A stretch of 64,000 bases of DNA, from positions 30,843,873-30,907,872 of the forward strand of contig NC_134019.1 in the NCBI RefSeq assembly GCF_040712315.1, given 5' to 3'. Source of the stretch: Castanea sativa. Lineage: Eukaryota; Streptophyta; Magnoliopsida; Fagales; Fagaceae. The notes beneath the pieces were generated by a model. That model ran no database searches. It was not told the DNA's origin and worked only from the letters and a program-made list of their open reading frames with translations. Both the position numbers and the translations under genes were made by a program. Numbering within the stretch: the first letter of the stretch is position 1; every line of letters starts with the position of its first letter. This document shows positions 10,321-22,477 of this stretch, piece after piece.

Positions 10321-12320
10321 GGAGATCAAGTAGCCGCACATGAATGTTACGTAGCCGTGATGGAGATGGACGACCACATTCAGGCCATGAACATAGAGGA
10401 ATGTCAGGTGGAGACAGAGCCCGTTGAGATGCTCGAAGACGTACTTCTTGACGAATCCCACTCAGAGCGGATGACCAAAATCAGCACCTTGGCAGACCCG
10501 ACGGTGTGTCAAGAACTAGCGACCTTCTTAAAAGAAAATCGGGACGTGTTCGCATGGAGCCACGAAGACATGCTAGGAATTGACCCGTCAGTCATGGTAC
10601 ACAGGTTGAACGTGTCAGGCAGTAGCAGAAGAAGTCCGCAAACATCAAGAGGCAGGATTTATCAGGGAAGTTTACTACCCTGACTGGTTGGCAAACGTCG
10701 TAATGGTCAAAAAGAACAACAAAAAATGGAGGATGTGTGTCGACTTCACGGACCTAAACAAAGAATGCCCCAAGGATAGCTACCCCCTCCCGCGGATCGA
10801 CATCCTAGTGGACTCCACGGCCCAACATCAGCTACTGAGCTTCATGGATGCATTTTTCGAATATAACCAAATTCGAATGGACGAAGCTGATCAGGAGAAG
10901 ACTTCATTCGTAACAAGCCAAGGCCTTTTTTGTTACAAAGTCATGCCCTTTGGCTTGAAAAACGCTGGCGCAACCTATCAGAGGCTCATAAACAAGATGT
11001 TTGCACGACAGATTGGAAGAAATGTCCAAGTATATGTCGACGACATGTTAGTTAAAAGTTGAAGGAAAGAAGATCATTTGGAGGATCTCAAAGAAACCTT
11101 TGATACTCTTCGCTCCTACAACATGAAGCTGAACCCAGGCAAGTGTGCCTTCGGAGTGACGGCGGGAAAGTTCTTAGGGTACATGGTATCTCAAAGAGGC
11201 ATCGAGGCTAACCCGGACAAGATTCGGGCCATAATGGGGATGACGCCTCCTAAAAATATAAAGGAAGTACAAAGCCTTAATGGCAGGGTCGCCGCGCTTA
11301 ACAGATTCGTGTCGAGGGCAACGAATAGGTGTCTATCATTCTTCCACACACTGAAAAAATCCTTTGAATGGACGGCCAAATGTCAACAAGCGTTCGAAGA
11401 CTTGAAGGTCTACCTCTCTTCGCTGCCATTGCTAAGTCCCTCGCAACCAGGAGAAGAACTATTCCTCTATCTGGCTGTCTCCCCGGCTGCCGTCAGTGCG
11501 GCCTTAGTTAGAGAAGACGACAGGGTCCAAAGGCCCGTGTACTACGCCAGCAAGGCGCTGCATGGTGTAGAAGAAAGATATCTCCCCATGGAAAAACTCG
11601 CCTTCGCTCTAGTCACGATGGCCCGTAAACTCAAACCATACTTCCAAGCCCATACGATAGTCGTCTTAACTGAAAAACCTTTACGGCAAGCAATGGGTAG
11701 TCTTGGAGCCGCCGGACGAATGGCATTGTGGTCAATAGAGTTGAGCGAATTTGACATATAATATCGCCCCTGCACCGCCATCAAGGGACAAGTGGTTGCC
11801 GACTTCATTGCGGAGCTCACCAGCGTGGAAGGCGAGGAGGCAAAAAATCCCTAATGGAGCGTTTTTACAGATGGGTCGTCCAACAAGAAGGCTGGTGGAG
11901 CAGGGATCGTACTTAAATCTCCAGAAGGCGACGAGATCGAATGTATGATTCGTCTCAATTTCCCTACAACTAATAATGAAGCTGAGTACGAAGCCCTGAT
12001 AGCAGGTTTAGACCTTGCCAAAGCTGTAGAGGCCGTGAACGTAGTTATTCACTGCGACTCCCAGGTCGTTACAAGCCAAGTGAACGGCGAGTACAAGTGC
12101 AAGGGCGAAAAGATGAAGAAGTACTGAGAGCAAGTGAAGAGGAGGATAGATGGGCTGTAGGCCAAGATAGTCCAAATCCCAAGAGGAGAAAACGAGCAGG
12201 CCGATCGTCTTGCCAAAACCGCGTTTGCAGAGTCTATGATCACCATCGACAAGGTACTATCTTTTATTCAACCTTCACCACTAATAGATGTTGTCAATAT
12301 ACAAGAGATTGGTTCTGAAA
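10321..12320 (+). pseudogene. Tat reverse transcriptase, RNase H and second RNase H
   Basis: RT motifs in order: WRMCVDFTDLNKECPKDSYP (10730), FMDAFFEYNQI (10842), FVTSQGLFCYKVMPFGLKNA (10905) and YVDD (11033-11044). RNase H continues with QRPVYYASKALHG and MEKLAFALV. After a TAA at 11759 the archaeal-type RNase H begins at FTDGSSNKKAGGAG (11860) and runs through NNEAEYEALIAGL. Lesions: near 10615 a deletion of roughly 70 bp removes the segment expected between HRLNVS and AEEVRK. There is a TGA after the YVDD block, and further stops at 11853 and 12125. The catalytic YVDD itself is intact. Confidence 0.85.
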
Positions 12321-12324
12321 ACAA

Positions 12325-13548
12325 TTGGACCACCCCCTGATCTCCTACTTAAAAGATGGTACGCTGCCTGACGGGAAGGAGGCCGCGAGGAAGCTGAAGG
12401 TCCAGTCAGCACAGTTCGTCCTGATAAAGGACGTCCTATATAAGAGGGGCTTCTCTCGACCGTACTTAAGATGTTTGGGTCTCGAAGAAGTAGACTATGT
12501 TATGAGAGAAGTACACGAGGGGATATGCAGCAACCACTCAGGGTCACGGTCATTGGTACATAAGTTGATTCGGGCCGGATACTACTGGCCAATAATGCAA
12601 AATGACGCCCAGATTTATGTAAAAGCTTGCGACAAATGTCAAAGGTTCAACAATATCATTAGACAGCTGACGGAAGAGTTGACCCCCATAACCGCCCCAT
12701 GGCCATTCGCCCAGTGGGGGTTGGATATCATGGGACCATTCCCAATAGCAGTAAGGCAGCTGAAGTTTCTCCTTGTCGATATCGATTACTTCACCAAATG
12801 GGTCGACGCTGAAGCCTTAGCCACGATCACCGAAAAGAATGTATGGAAAAACATTGTTTGCAGGTATGGAATTCTAAGAGTCTTGATCTCGGACAACGGT
12901 AAACAATTTGACAACGACTCTTTCCGAGCCTTCTGCTCAGAGCTAAGAATCAAGAACCACTATTCCTCCCTAGCCCATCCTCAAGCAAACAGACAAGTTG
13001 AAGTCACAAACTGATCCTTGCTTCGAATCATCAAGACTCGGCTTGAGGGGGCAAAGGGCATATGGCCTGAAGAGCTGCCCAGTGTACTATGGGCATACAG
13101 AACGACAATAAGGACTCCCACGGGAGAAACTCCGTTCCAGCTAACATACGGGAGTGAAGCGGTCATCCTAGCTGAGATAGGACTCACGAGTTATAGGGTG
13201 GACAATCACGACGAGGGAAGAAATGACCAAGAGCTACGTCTACAGCTAGATCTAGCTGACAAGGTAAGGGCGATGGCTGAGCGAAGACTCGCACGATACT
13301 AGGACCTCATGGCCAAACACTACAACTCCCGAGTCAAGCATCGAGACTTCAAAGTCGGAGACCTCGTTTTAAGGAAAGTGATGAGCGCCGCCAGAGATCC
13401 CACACAAGGAAAGCTTGGCCCAAACTGGGAAGGACCCTACAAGATTACATCATGGCTAAGAAAGGGCACCTATCACTTAGAAACACTTGACGGGCAGAGG
13501 CTACGCCACCCATGGAACGCCGAACATCTCAGGAAGTACTACCAGTAA
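12325..13548 (+). pseudogene. Tat integrase, degenerate
   Basis: The zinc-binding part reads HEGICSNHSGSRSL to CDKCQRF (HHCC type, 12515-12650). The catalytic core has LDIMGPFP (D near 12724), LISDNGKQF (D near 12892) and HPQANRQVEV. A TGA at 13012 interrupts just before the third acidic residue region (LPSVLWAYRTT). The C-terminal part HYNSRVKHRDFKVGDLVLRK to AEHLRKYYQ ends at TAA 13548. No chromodomain is visible, which agrees with the Tat lineage. Confidence 0.85.
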
Positions 13549-14648
13549 AAGATAGCATGTAGAACACTATTCTTCATTATTAGTTTATGTCTTTTAATTA
13601 TTTGTCCTAGTTTATTCTTGTCTACAACATATTTTAAGCCCAAAGGGCTGCAAGTTTATTCTTTTTGGAACAAAGTTCTACTTATGCATTCATCATAATA
13701 AGAGGAATTTTATTCATAAATGACTAGTAAACTTGTTATGTCTTCAAGGAGACAGCAAGTCCACAAAGTGGACAACCTTATTACTAAGTCCATAAAGTGG
13801 ACGACCTTATCACCAAAGTCCACAAAGTGGACGACCCTATCTTTTGAGTCCACAAAATGGGCAAATCTACCACGAAGTCCACAAAGTGGACGACCTTATT
13901 GCTAAGTCCACAAAGTGGACGGCCTTATTGCTAAGTCCACAAAGTGGACGACCTTATCACTAAGTACACAAAGTGGACAGGGGAAACAAAGTGACAGGTT
14001 CAGTATAACGTCCAAAAAGAGGACAAATCCGTTATAAAACCTATAAAATAAATAAACTCTAAACTAGAATCCATGAAGTTGATGAATAATCAACAAAGAA
14101 AAAGCTGAACTCGTCACCTACCAGTGTCAGCCAAAGAAGCTGATGCCGTCATATATAAAGTGACGGATATATGGCAAACATCTTAAATAATTTATTAATC
14201 GGCTAAAAGAAAGCTGACGACGTTGCTCATAAAAGTGACGAATATATGGCAAACAAGTGAGTTGTATTGAATCAGCTAAGAAAGCTGATGCCGTTAAAAC
14301 CTGACAAGCATACAACTAAGTTTTGATCCGACGCCGCCGCCCATAAGGCTGACGGATTGATAAAAACAGCTCGAAGTCTCAGCTAAAAGGAGGTTGACTC
14401 CGTTATTACTTTGATAAACAACAGAGAAACAACACCGTCACCCATAGGCTGACGGGCTCATCACGAGCAAGTAGTTTTAACTTGGAATATAAAAAGAGAG
14501 AAACATGCTTTGAATGTAAAACAACATATCAAGATTAACACAAACAATGTCTTTACAAAAGCCCAGAGAAACGGGCGTCAAGCATTAAAATTTGTCTACA
14601 CCTTAAAAAAAAAAAAAAAAAAAGAGAGAGAGAGAGAAACGTTGAAGT
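13549..14648. other. Repeat-rich 3' spacer of the Tat element
   Basis: Non-coding DNA between integrase and the antisense gene. It holds the tandem array at 13757-13980 and, from 14100 to 14450, scattered GCTGACG and GTGACGG words resembling those in the LTR. An A-run followed by (GA)n lies at 14607-14637. Confidence 0.6.
13757..13980. repeat. Tandem array, about 29-30 bp x 8, within the Tat element
   Basis: Eight units of the form AAGTCCACAAAGTGGACGAC followed by CTTATnnCT. The core TCCACAAAGTGGA is itself an imperfect palindrome, so each unit can fold. Only units 1 and 2 show a base change in the core stem; unit 4 is the most diverged. Confidence 0.85.
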
Positions 14649-16975
14649 TCACGAAGTGGGGGGATCTTGAGACCTTCCGTCATCTTCAGCAATAAAGGGC
14701 TGGGCGCAAGGAATAGAAGGGCTGACGGCATTTAGATCGTCGCCATGAGGATTTGCTGGAGTCAAAGTGATGGGCTTGTCTACGACTGGCTGAGCAAGAA
14801 CGACGCTGTCATCCCTCTAGTTAGCATCATCACCTTCCTCATTGATGGTGTCGCCTACAAGGGTTGACGGGATGGACTCATCCATGGAAATCTTGGGTAA
14901 ATCTAAGTCAGGATGAACAGATTTTACTTGTTTCAAGCAGTCCTCAAACCTGTCACCAAAGTAGGCGGCACAAGCGTCTATGAAGGATGACGAGTCCTTA
15001 AACTTCGTCATAGCGTCGCTCCTAGCTGTTTCCACCTGGACTAGGATGGACTTCAGCTCCTTTTCCGCCGTCAGCTTGGCTTCTTCTTCCAGCTTCCGTC
15101 GATGACTTTCCTCCGCCAGCTTCTCCTTTAAATCCTTCAGCTTTGTACCCTGGACACGGTTCGCATCCTTGTATTGCGCTTGGCCGTCAGCCAAGTACTT
15201 GATACACTCATGCAAACGGGCAATCACCCCCTCCTTGGCAGAGCACCTCTCTGACAAAGCCTTCATACGAACCATAGCCTGCATGGCCAAAGAAAAAAAA
15301 AAAAAACAACATCAGAATATTAAAACTGGTTGGGCACCAAAGTAAAGAGAGAGGCATACCTTGGTAAGATCAAACAGGCCTGACGCCCCTATCTCGTCAG
15401 TGGCCTACTCAGTACAAGGGTCCATCTCTTCATCCTTTAAAATGGACTCCGTCACTTCCACAGCATAGTCTTTGTGGGTTAAAAGGCGGCATACGGATCC
15501 CTGGGTGACGAGGCCTGACGAGGTCATCGGCCCTTTACCTACCCCATGGACGGACTTGGGAGGTGACGGCCTCTTTGAAGATTTATTCCTAGGAGTCATG
15601 GTAACCTTCTTCCCGGGACGGTCATCCTTGCCGTCAGGTTTCCTCTTGGCTCATGTCCTCCCAACGGGCTTCGGGGCAGACAGCGGTGTCAACTCACCCC
15701 TAGCCTTCTCCTGTTCCTTCTTCTTGGCAGAAGCGGCAGCCCGTACTCTTTGCCTAGTTGACTCCATTTCTACAAAAGATAGAGAATGTTAGAAAAGAAA
15801 CAGCGTCAGGATGCAGACGAAAGAAATGGGGAGATACTCACGCCGGCGAGAATAAGCGTTTAGTTTGCAAGCCTCCTCTGTCGGCTCGGGACCGCCACAA
15901 TACAAATGTAAAGTATCTAGTGTAATTAGGTCCTGACACTTCCGCTCGTCCAAGGGGATAGCCGTCACCCGATGGATAAAATCCTCTTGTTCAGCGGTAA
16001 TGCGTGGACGGTTGTTAGCTGAAACAAAAAGGAGACGGGTTAAAGGACCGAACAAGTAGACGAAGTAAAAAAGCCGACGGACCAACCTGAGTTCCTAACA
16101 TATGCCCAAGTGTTGTCAAAAAAGCCATGAGGCATTGACTCCCACTCCTCCTAATGGCATACCCAGTTCGTCCCCTCTACAAAGAAATATCTGTCTTTCC
16201 ACTTCCTATTGGAATCGGGCATGTCTGATACCAACTTTAACTCTTTTTCCCTTACTGTGAAATGATACACCCCCTTTGACGAAGAGATATGCTGAGGGCG
16301 GTAGCACCAAAAGAACTCATCCAGGGTTAACTGACGGTTCCCACCACTCAGACGACCCCACAGGATCTCGGCACCAATGAAGGTTCGCCAAGCGTTAGGG
16401 GCAATCTGGCTGACGGATATCCCCAGAAAATTAGCCAGCTGATGATGTAATGCTGTCAGTGGTAGCCTTAATCTGGCAGTGAACATGGCATCATACATGC
16501 CGACATCCGCGGTTCGTCTCGAATAACATCTCTCACCTTCCTCGGGGAGGTGAATTGGGATATCGTCTGGTATTTGGTAACGGTACCGCAAACTTTTGAA
16601 AATATTTTCCGACATCGCCGGAAGGAATTTGTTGACGGACCATTCTGGGGGTAGGATGAAAGGATGATCATCACCAGAAGCTCCCGAGGTACTCTCTAAG
16701 GTTTCCTCGTCACCGTCACTCCCACCCCCATCACTGGTACTTCCTTTTTCTTCATTGATCCTTTGGTCTCCGTCACCTACCTTCTTTTCTCCACTGTCCT
16801 CGCTCACCTCACTTTCTCTAGAACTCCCTACTTCCTCGTCAGAAGAAGGAGTTGACATTTCCCTTTCTGATGACCAGGATAGGACCTCCTCAGGCTCACG
16901 GCCTGATTGGAAGACCTCGTCGTAACCCGCCCTGTCGCGGATCGACGATTGATCACTCGTCGTCTCCCTAGACAT
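14649..16975 (-). pseudogene. Four-exon antisense gene of the Tat element (plant 'gypsy-type transposon' domain protein)
   Basis: Exons by my reading: 16975-16087, 16018-15842, 15769-15360, 15278-14649. Donors and acceptors follow GT/AG, introns are short (68, 72 and 81 bp), and the phases join without a shift. The summed length is 2106 nt, exactly 702 codons. The protein has an acidic Ser/Glu-rich N-terminus. A conserved domain near residues 110-270 follows (RLPLTALHHQLANFLGIS, IAPNAWRTFIG, LTLDEFFWCY), typical of the family annotated as putative gypsy-type transposon protein. Next comes a Lys-rich segment (exon 3) and a coiled coil (exon 4, KLKDLKEKLAEE). Four nonsense codons interrupt it: TAG 16151, TGA 15651, TAG 15405, TAG 14817. 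Antisense extra ORFs near the 3' LTR are known in Tat/Ogre elements; their role is not settled. Confidence 0.75.
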
Positions 16976-17397
16976 CTAACTACCTACAAACAACGGGTTT
17001 TATTCTAAGAGCCTAGGCAGACGACTTCACTAAAGGGCATTACTAGAAAAATAAAAAGGTAAAGTAAAGGGAACTTACGAGTAAAAGGACGGTCTCACAA
17101 AGTTGACGGCAATCTGGTTGACGGAGTAAAAAGATCAGTGGTGACGTTCTCTTTCTCTCGAAATCAGCAAGGTGTGAAAAGTTGGAAATAAGAGGGAAAA
17201 TGAAATATATATAGGTGAAAGGGGGCACGGAAGACGAAGCGACACGCTCGTCCAGGCACGGAGCCAATCAGTCCAAGCCATGTGTCCCACCATTTAATGA
17301 AGATGGTACGAATTACCACGCATGAGTGGATTTCCCAATAACGTCAACTCCATAACCCGTTAGCTACAGCTGACGGGGTCATGGAGTAAGAAGTAGC

Positions 17398-18081
17398 TGA
17401 TGAGGATAATTGTACAAGTTACTAATACCTTAAGGTAGCTGACAGGAGTAGCAGGCCCATCAGCTCTGATCACTAAACCATCCCCTTTCGACGTCCGCGG
17501 CTCCGCCTCATATCTGACGGCGTTGGGCTGAAGGAAGAAAAGCTGACGGAGTCAAGGCTGAAGGTCCTAAGCTGACGACCTTCCCGGAGACATACGTAAG
17601 CTGACAGCCTTCCCGGAGACATACGTAGGCTGACGACCTTAGGAAGTAAAAGCTGAAAGGGATAAGCCATCCTTCATCCATAACTTATCTTGTCCTCCAC
17701 GTACGCGCATATAAGGAAAGTTCTTGCGCTACACGTTTGGCCTTAGTCAAGAAGATTCCTATAAGGAAAATGGCTCTAGGTGATACGTAAAATCCATAAA
17801 TTACTCTCCTAGAAGGAAAGTACTTCCTCACCAAGGCGCTTATTTTGGATCCACACTACTATATATACCCTAAAACCCTCATAAGCCATGGTACGTATAA
17901 TTCACTTCAGCTCTAGCACTCTAGGGTTGTGAAGAAGAAAAGAAGTTCTAACTTGACCTTCATAGGGTTTTTGGCCGGCACCACACTGGTGCCCTTTGTT
18001 GGTCTTGTCTGTTGTTGTGCAGGTGTTGTTTCGAGTAAAGTGAGGACCACGTGACAACTGGTTGATTTTTCTTCATCATCA
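17398..18081 (+). repeat. 3' LTR of the Tat element
   Basis: 684 bp, same termini as the 5' LTR. I count about 26 substitutions between the pair (near 96 percent identity) and no length difference. Most are C/T or A/G, consistent with decay of methylated cytosines. Confidence 0.93.
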
Positions 18082-18177
18082 ATTTCTAACAAATTTCTTA
18101 TAAGAACACTGTATAATCTAGCATAATCTCTTTATTTCCGCTGGATCCTGATTATCTTTGTTGGCTTCCGGGGTGTT

Positions 18178-19720
18178 ATGGCTAGCGAAAGTCGTTGTCA
18201 GCTTCACGTATTCTTCTTCCCTTTCATGGCCCATGGCCACTTGATATCGACCATGGACATGGCAAAGCTATTTACAGCACGAGGGGTGAAGGCAACCTTA
18301 GTCACTACTCCTCGGAATGTGCCTCATTCTCCAAAACTCGAGGCATTAATATTGATATCCAAATCATTAAGTTTCCGGCTATAGAGGCTGGTCTGCCAGA
18401 AGGATGTGAGAATATTGACTCAATAGCGAGTTCTATAGAAATGGTTCACAAATTTTTCAAAGCCACTAAGATGCTCCAATAACCACTCGAGCAACTACTA
18501 CAAGATTTCCAACCTTGTTGCCTGCTGCCGACATGTTCTTTCCTTGGGCAATTGATATTGCTGCTAAATTTGGTATTCCAAGGCTTGTTTTCCATGGGAC
18601 CTGTTCTTTTTCTTTGTCTGTTGACCTTAGCTTGAGACAATATGAACCTCACAAGAAAGTTTCATATGATTTTGAACCTTTTGTCATTCCTAACTTTCAC
18701 GGGGAGATAAAGTTGACAAGGATGCAACTTCCTGACTTCATTAAGCTTGAAGTTGAAACGGACCTTTCCAAGTTGTTGAAAGAAGTTGTGGGATCAGAAT
18801 TGAGGAGCTATGGGGTGGTTGTTAACAGCTTCTATGAGCTTGAGCCGGCTTATGCAGAGCATTACAAGAAGGTTATGGGAAGAAACGCATGGCATGTAGG
18901 TCCAGTTTCACTATGCAACAAGAATACTGAAGATAAAGCTCAGAGGGGAAAGGAATCCTCCATTGATGAACATGAATGTTTGAGGTGGCTTGGTACAAAG
19001 AAACCCAATTCTGTCATTTACATATGTTTTGGGAGTATAGCAAACTTTAGTGATTCTCAGCTCATGGAGATTGCAATGGGCCTTGATGCTTCTGAACAAC
19101 AATTCATTTGGGTTGCGAAGAAAGGAAAAAATGAAAGAGAAGAGGAAGATTGGTTGCCTAAAGGATTTGAGAAAGGAATGGAAGGCAAGGGACTAATTCT
19201 AAGAGGTTGGGCACCCCAAGTGTTGATTCTTGACTATGAAGCAGTTGGAGGATTTGTGACTCATTATGGGTGGAATTCGACCTTGGAAGGAGTGACTGCA
19301 GGGGTGCCTACGGTCACTTGGCCTTTGAGTGCTGGGCAGTTTTACAATGAGAAGTTAGTAACTCAGGTTCTGAAAATTGGGGTTGTTGTTGGTGTTTGAC
19401 AATGGATAAGAGTAGTGGGAGATAGTATCAATAGGAATGCAATTGAGAAGGTAGTGAAGCAAATTATGGTGGGTAAAGAAGCAGAGGAAATGAGAGGCAG
19501 AGCCCAGGTACTTGGGGAGATGGCAAAGAGGGCTGTTGAAGAAGAGGGATCATCCTACTTTGATTTGAATACTTTAATCGAAGAATTAAGGTTGCATTTT
19601 TTTTTTATCTTATTTGACACAAGAAATTCCAATATGGTTTTTTCATCATTAAAAAAAAAAAAGATTTATCATTGTTGCTTAGTGCGTGTGAGTTTTACTC
19701 ACTTAATTTTTCTTCAATAA
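18178..19720 (+). pseudogene. UGT copy 2: UGT73-type glycosyltransferase pseudogene
   Basis: The start at 18178 gives [20 protein letters not shown]. Lesions against the paralogs: a 1-nt deletion near 18324 (NVPHS instead of NVPSFS); TAA at 18480 for a Gln codon (CAA); a 1-nt deletion near 18516; TGA at 19397 just after the PSPG region; and loss of the normal stop in a T-run near 19600, so the last frame reads on to 19720. The PSPG box at 19207-19338 has two unusual changes: THYGWNS (Tyr for the near-invariant Cys) and DYEAVGG (Tyr for His). The closest relative in the window is copy 4, including both flanks. The promoter was split by the Tat element, which lies about 100 bp upstream. Not functional. 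Confidence 0.9.
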
Positions 19721-20256
19721 TTGTAGGATGTGTTTAAAATAAATTGGAAATATGTGTCTACTTACCTACTAGAATTTATAATATTATAAGTTGCGTTGCA
19801 TAGGATTACACAAATTTTAGCTAAATTTAGCTTAAAGGTAATTTTTTCCATTTGTAGCATAGTCCATTTTTTACTTTACTAGCGTCGTACTTTTTAATTG
19901 TTAAATGTTAGTTATTTACCCAAAAAAAAAAAAAAAAAAAATCACCCAAACCATTAGCAACCACCAATCAAACCTACAAATTTAATACTCAAACTGCTGT
20001 GACCCAGCCACCAATGAAGCCCAAACATGTTGCATTCACATTGGTAAAGCCATAAATTTAACAATATAGCTCCACAAAAAATTACTTTATCTATTTTTAC
20101 AATCCACTTAACATCAATAAATTTAAACTTTTAGCTATTTGATTAAAATAATATGAAAAATTCATTAAATAGAAGTGCGAACACAACCAAAAGAGATTTT
20201 TTTATTCAAAAGTAGTGTGAACACAACAATTTAATAATATATATATATATATATAT
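19721..20256. other. 3' flank of UGT copy 2
   Basis: Closely matches 50051-50690 downstream of UGT copy 4 (AAAAATCACCC, CACCAATCAAnCCTACAAAT, TGAACACAAC), ending in (AT)n at 20238-20256. No gene seen. Confidence 0.6.
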
Positions 20257-20650
20257 GAGTTGGGTTCAAGTTACATCTGGGGTAACTCTAAGCAATTTTA
20301 CACCACTCAATATTTTTTAATTGGATGCAAATATTGACAAATCTACCGTTAGATTACATTATCTTTGTATATTCTTTATGCTTGCAAAATTTCAAGATGA
20401 TAAAAAATTAATATCTATGTCATCAATCAATTGTTAAAATTCAAATTTTTGTAGTTTAAAATAATACATAAAATATGAGTTTATGGATCAAATGGTTAAT
20501 AGCATCTGATTGATATGAAAATTGGCATGCATATTAAAAACATACAGAACATATAATTCAACGGTTAGATTTTCAAAATATTAATTCAATAACAAGTTAT
20601 TATGTGATGTAACATTGCTTTGAGTTACACCAGATGTAACTTGAACCCAA

Positions 20651-20653
<3 letters not shown>
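20257..20653. mobile_element. MITE with about 48-bp terminal inverted repeats
   Basis: The left end GAGTTGGGTTCAAGTTACAT continues with CTGGGGTAACTC. It is mirrored at the right end, whose reverse complement reads GAGTTGGGTTCAAGTTACAT then CTGGTGTAACTC. It sits inside an AT microsatellite; the paralogous (AT)n at 50688 has no such insert. AT-rich interior, no ORF. Confidence 0.85.
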
Positions 20654-20700
<47 letters not shown>

Positions 20701-20727
20701 ACATATATATATATATATATATATATT
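20651..20727. repeat. (CT)n then (TA)n microsatellite
   Basis: About 50 bp of CT repeats with one interruption, then about 25 bp of TA repeats, directly right of the MITE. Confidence 0.9.
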
Positions 20728-21018
20728 ACATATGAATTACAATGCATAGCCAAAAGTAGCTATGCACATTAGCTGTGGAACCAAAAAATATAATTTTGGC
20801 TCCACCAATATAGCCACATTTTAGTATTTGATGGTGCTAACTAGTGCTCTAACAAGTAACAACAACTCCATAACACTGAAAGAAACACCTCAGTCCACAG
20901 CTTTACTAAAACTCACCAAGAAGCTTCCATAGTTGCCCTTTGGTCAAGTCCCACCCCTTAATGCCTCCATCAATAAACCAAGTTGTCTGCTTCCTCGTTA
21001 TCCACTTAACATAACTTA
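20728..21018. other. UGT copy 2 distal 3' flank
   Basis: Contains a segment (TTTGGTCAAGTCCCACC, AATAAACCAAGTTGTCTGC) shared with 25970-26030 behind the intact UGT. This shows that the duplicated unit includes several kb of 3' flank. No gene seen. Confidence 0.55.
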
Positions 21019-21588
21019 GCCTTTGTTTGTGAGGAGGGAATAAAAAGAAATGAAAAGAATAAATTTTAGAATATTCTTCAATTTCCTTGTTTGGGAGTTG
21101 TGATGGAGGGAATGAAATCCATTTCCTTGTTTAAAAGTTTAAGTGGGAGGGAATAGAATAAGTAGGACCGTAAGAGGGAATACTTATTCTTCTCTATTTT
21201 CTTAAAACCTCAAATTTTCATTCTTTCTAAAATTGAGAGGAATTAGAGGGAATACAATTAGATTTAATAAATTTTTTACTAATTCTTTAAAAATACCCCT
21301 ATATATATAGCCATTCATTTTAAAATAGGGGTTTATTATTAATATTGTCATAAAATGATTCAATTCATTTCCCTTTATATTACTCTAAAAAAAAGTTACT
21401 TATATTCCATTTATTTTTATTTTTTTCTATTCCTTTATTTTAAAACATCTAAATAAAGTTAATTAATTCCATTACATTCAATTTTTTTTTCACATTCATT
21501 TCCCTTATTTAAATATATTCCATTAAATTCTTTTATAATAATTTATTTCCATTCTATTTCATTCCCTTATGAACTCCCAAACGAAGTC
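21019..21588. mobile_element. Tourist/PIF-like MITE, 570 bp
   Basis: Ends GCCTTTGTTTGTGAGGAGGG and (reverse complement) GACTTCGTTTGGGAGTTC, flanked by TTA on both sides (21016-21018, 21589-21591). The paralogous site near 26040 reads GGCTTAGACTTG without insertion. TTA duplications are typical of PIF/Harbinger MITEs. Confidence 0.75.
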
Positions 21589-22477
21589 TTAGACTTGAAA
21601 GTGAGAAGATGAGGAATGAAAGGAAATAGGGAGAGAAGACAAAGGTTGGAAAAATAGAGAACAAATAAAGAAGAAAAGAAAGGTGAATGGTATTAGGAGA
21701 TTTTTATTTTTCAGATCTTAGAAGTTGAAAAAAAAAAAAAAAAAAAAAAAACCCTACTGTTTCTAAGAATGTCGTGGAGAGAGAGAGAGTAATTGATTCT
21801 CAAATCTATGTTTTATTTTTGGTGTGTCTGTGAGTTTTTTTATTTTTATTTTTATTTTTTTTTTGAGAGCATTATTTGGTTTGTTTTATTGTGTTTTTTA
21901 AGGGTAGGCACACGCAAAAATGGGTTAGGACTGTATAAGAGCATTTGTATTAGTGAAGCTAAAATAGTAAATGGTGGTGAAACTACTCAAAAACTATTTA
22001 GCACTTCAAGCTATAAAAATCACACTACATCAAAAGTGTTATATCTAAATTTTTTTATATATTCAGTTACATACAATAAGAGTTGCTACACCTACAGTAA
22101 GAGTTCACAGTAGCAGCTCTTATTTATTTTTAAATGATTTTATTGTCTCTCCCCTCCGTACTTCTCACTCTTATTTTTTTAATGAATTTTATTAATATGT
22201 TTGGTTGTTTATATTATTTAATGAATTATTTATATTATTTTAATGAGTTGTACGTAAAAAAAAAAAAGATTTGATGTGTGGTATATTGTAAAGTGAGGTG
22301 TTAAAATAGATAAAGTAATTTTTTAACGTGTTAAAAACTAATTTTTTTAGCACATTTGATGTCAATGTTCTAAGAAGGTTAACATTAGCGGTAAAAGTGA
22401 TATATTTTTTTAAACCCCAAATGTGCACTGTGCAGAGTGCAACCATCAAAACCACATGTCCAAATTGTTAAATTCAT
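21589..22477. other. UGT copy 2 distal 3' flank, continued
   Basis: Shares CTTGAAAGTGAGAAGATGAG and TTGATTCTCAAATCTATG with the flank of the intact UGT (26044, 28095). The short (GA)n at 21777-21790 is the empty-site equivalent of the hAT-like insertion at 26304-28081. Open frames here are low-complexity and I do not call genes. Confidence 0.5.

Larger units (their letters stand above)
7653..18081 (+). mobile_element. Full-length Ty3/Tat-lineage LTR retrotransposon
   Basis: Two 684-bp LTRs (TGATGAGG to CATCATCA) bound a 10.4-kb element. It is flanked by the 5-bp duplication ATTTC (7648-7652, 18082-18086). UGT copy 4 keeps the corresponding empty site (TTCATGTCTAACAAAT near 48530). Order on the plus strand: LTR, primer site, gag, protease, RT/RNase H, archaeal-type second RNase H, integrase, repeat-rich spacer, an antisense gene, LTR. 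That order and the extra RNase H fit the Tat lineage of plant Ty3 elements. I count about 26 differences between the LTRs, nearly all transitions. All coding parts are interrupted, mainly by C-to-T type nonsense changes and small deletions, so the element is dead. It lies about 100 bp upstream of the UGT copy 2 start. Confidence 0.93.

Noticed and set aside
13757..13980. CRISPR-like array
   Set aside because: Units are contiguous degenerate tandem repeats without unique spacers, inside a plant retrotransposon.
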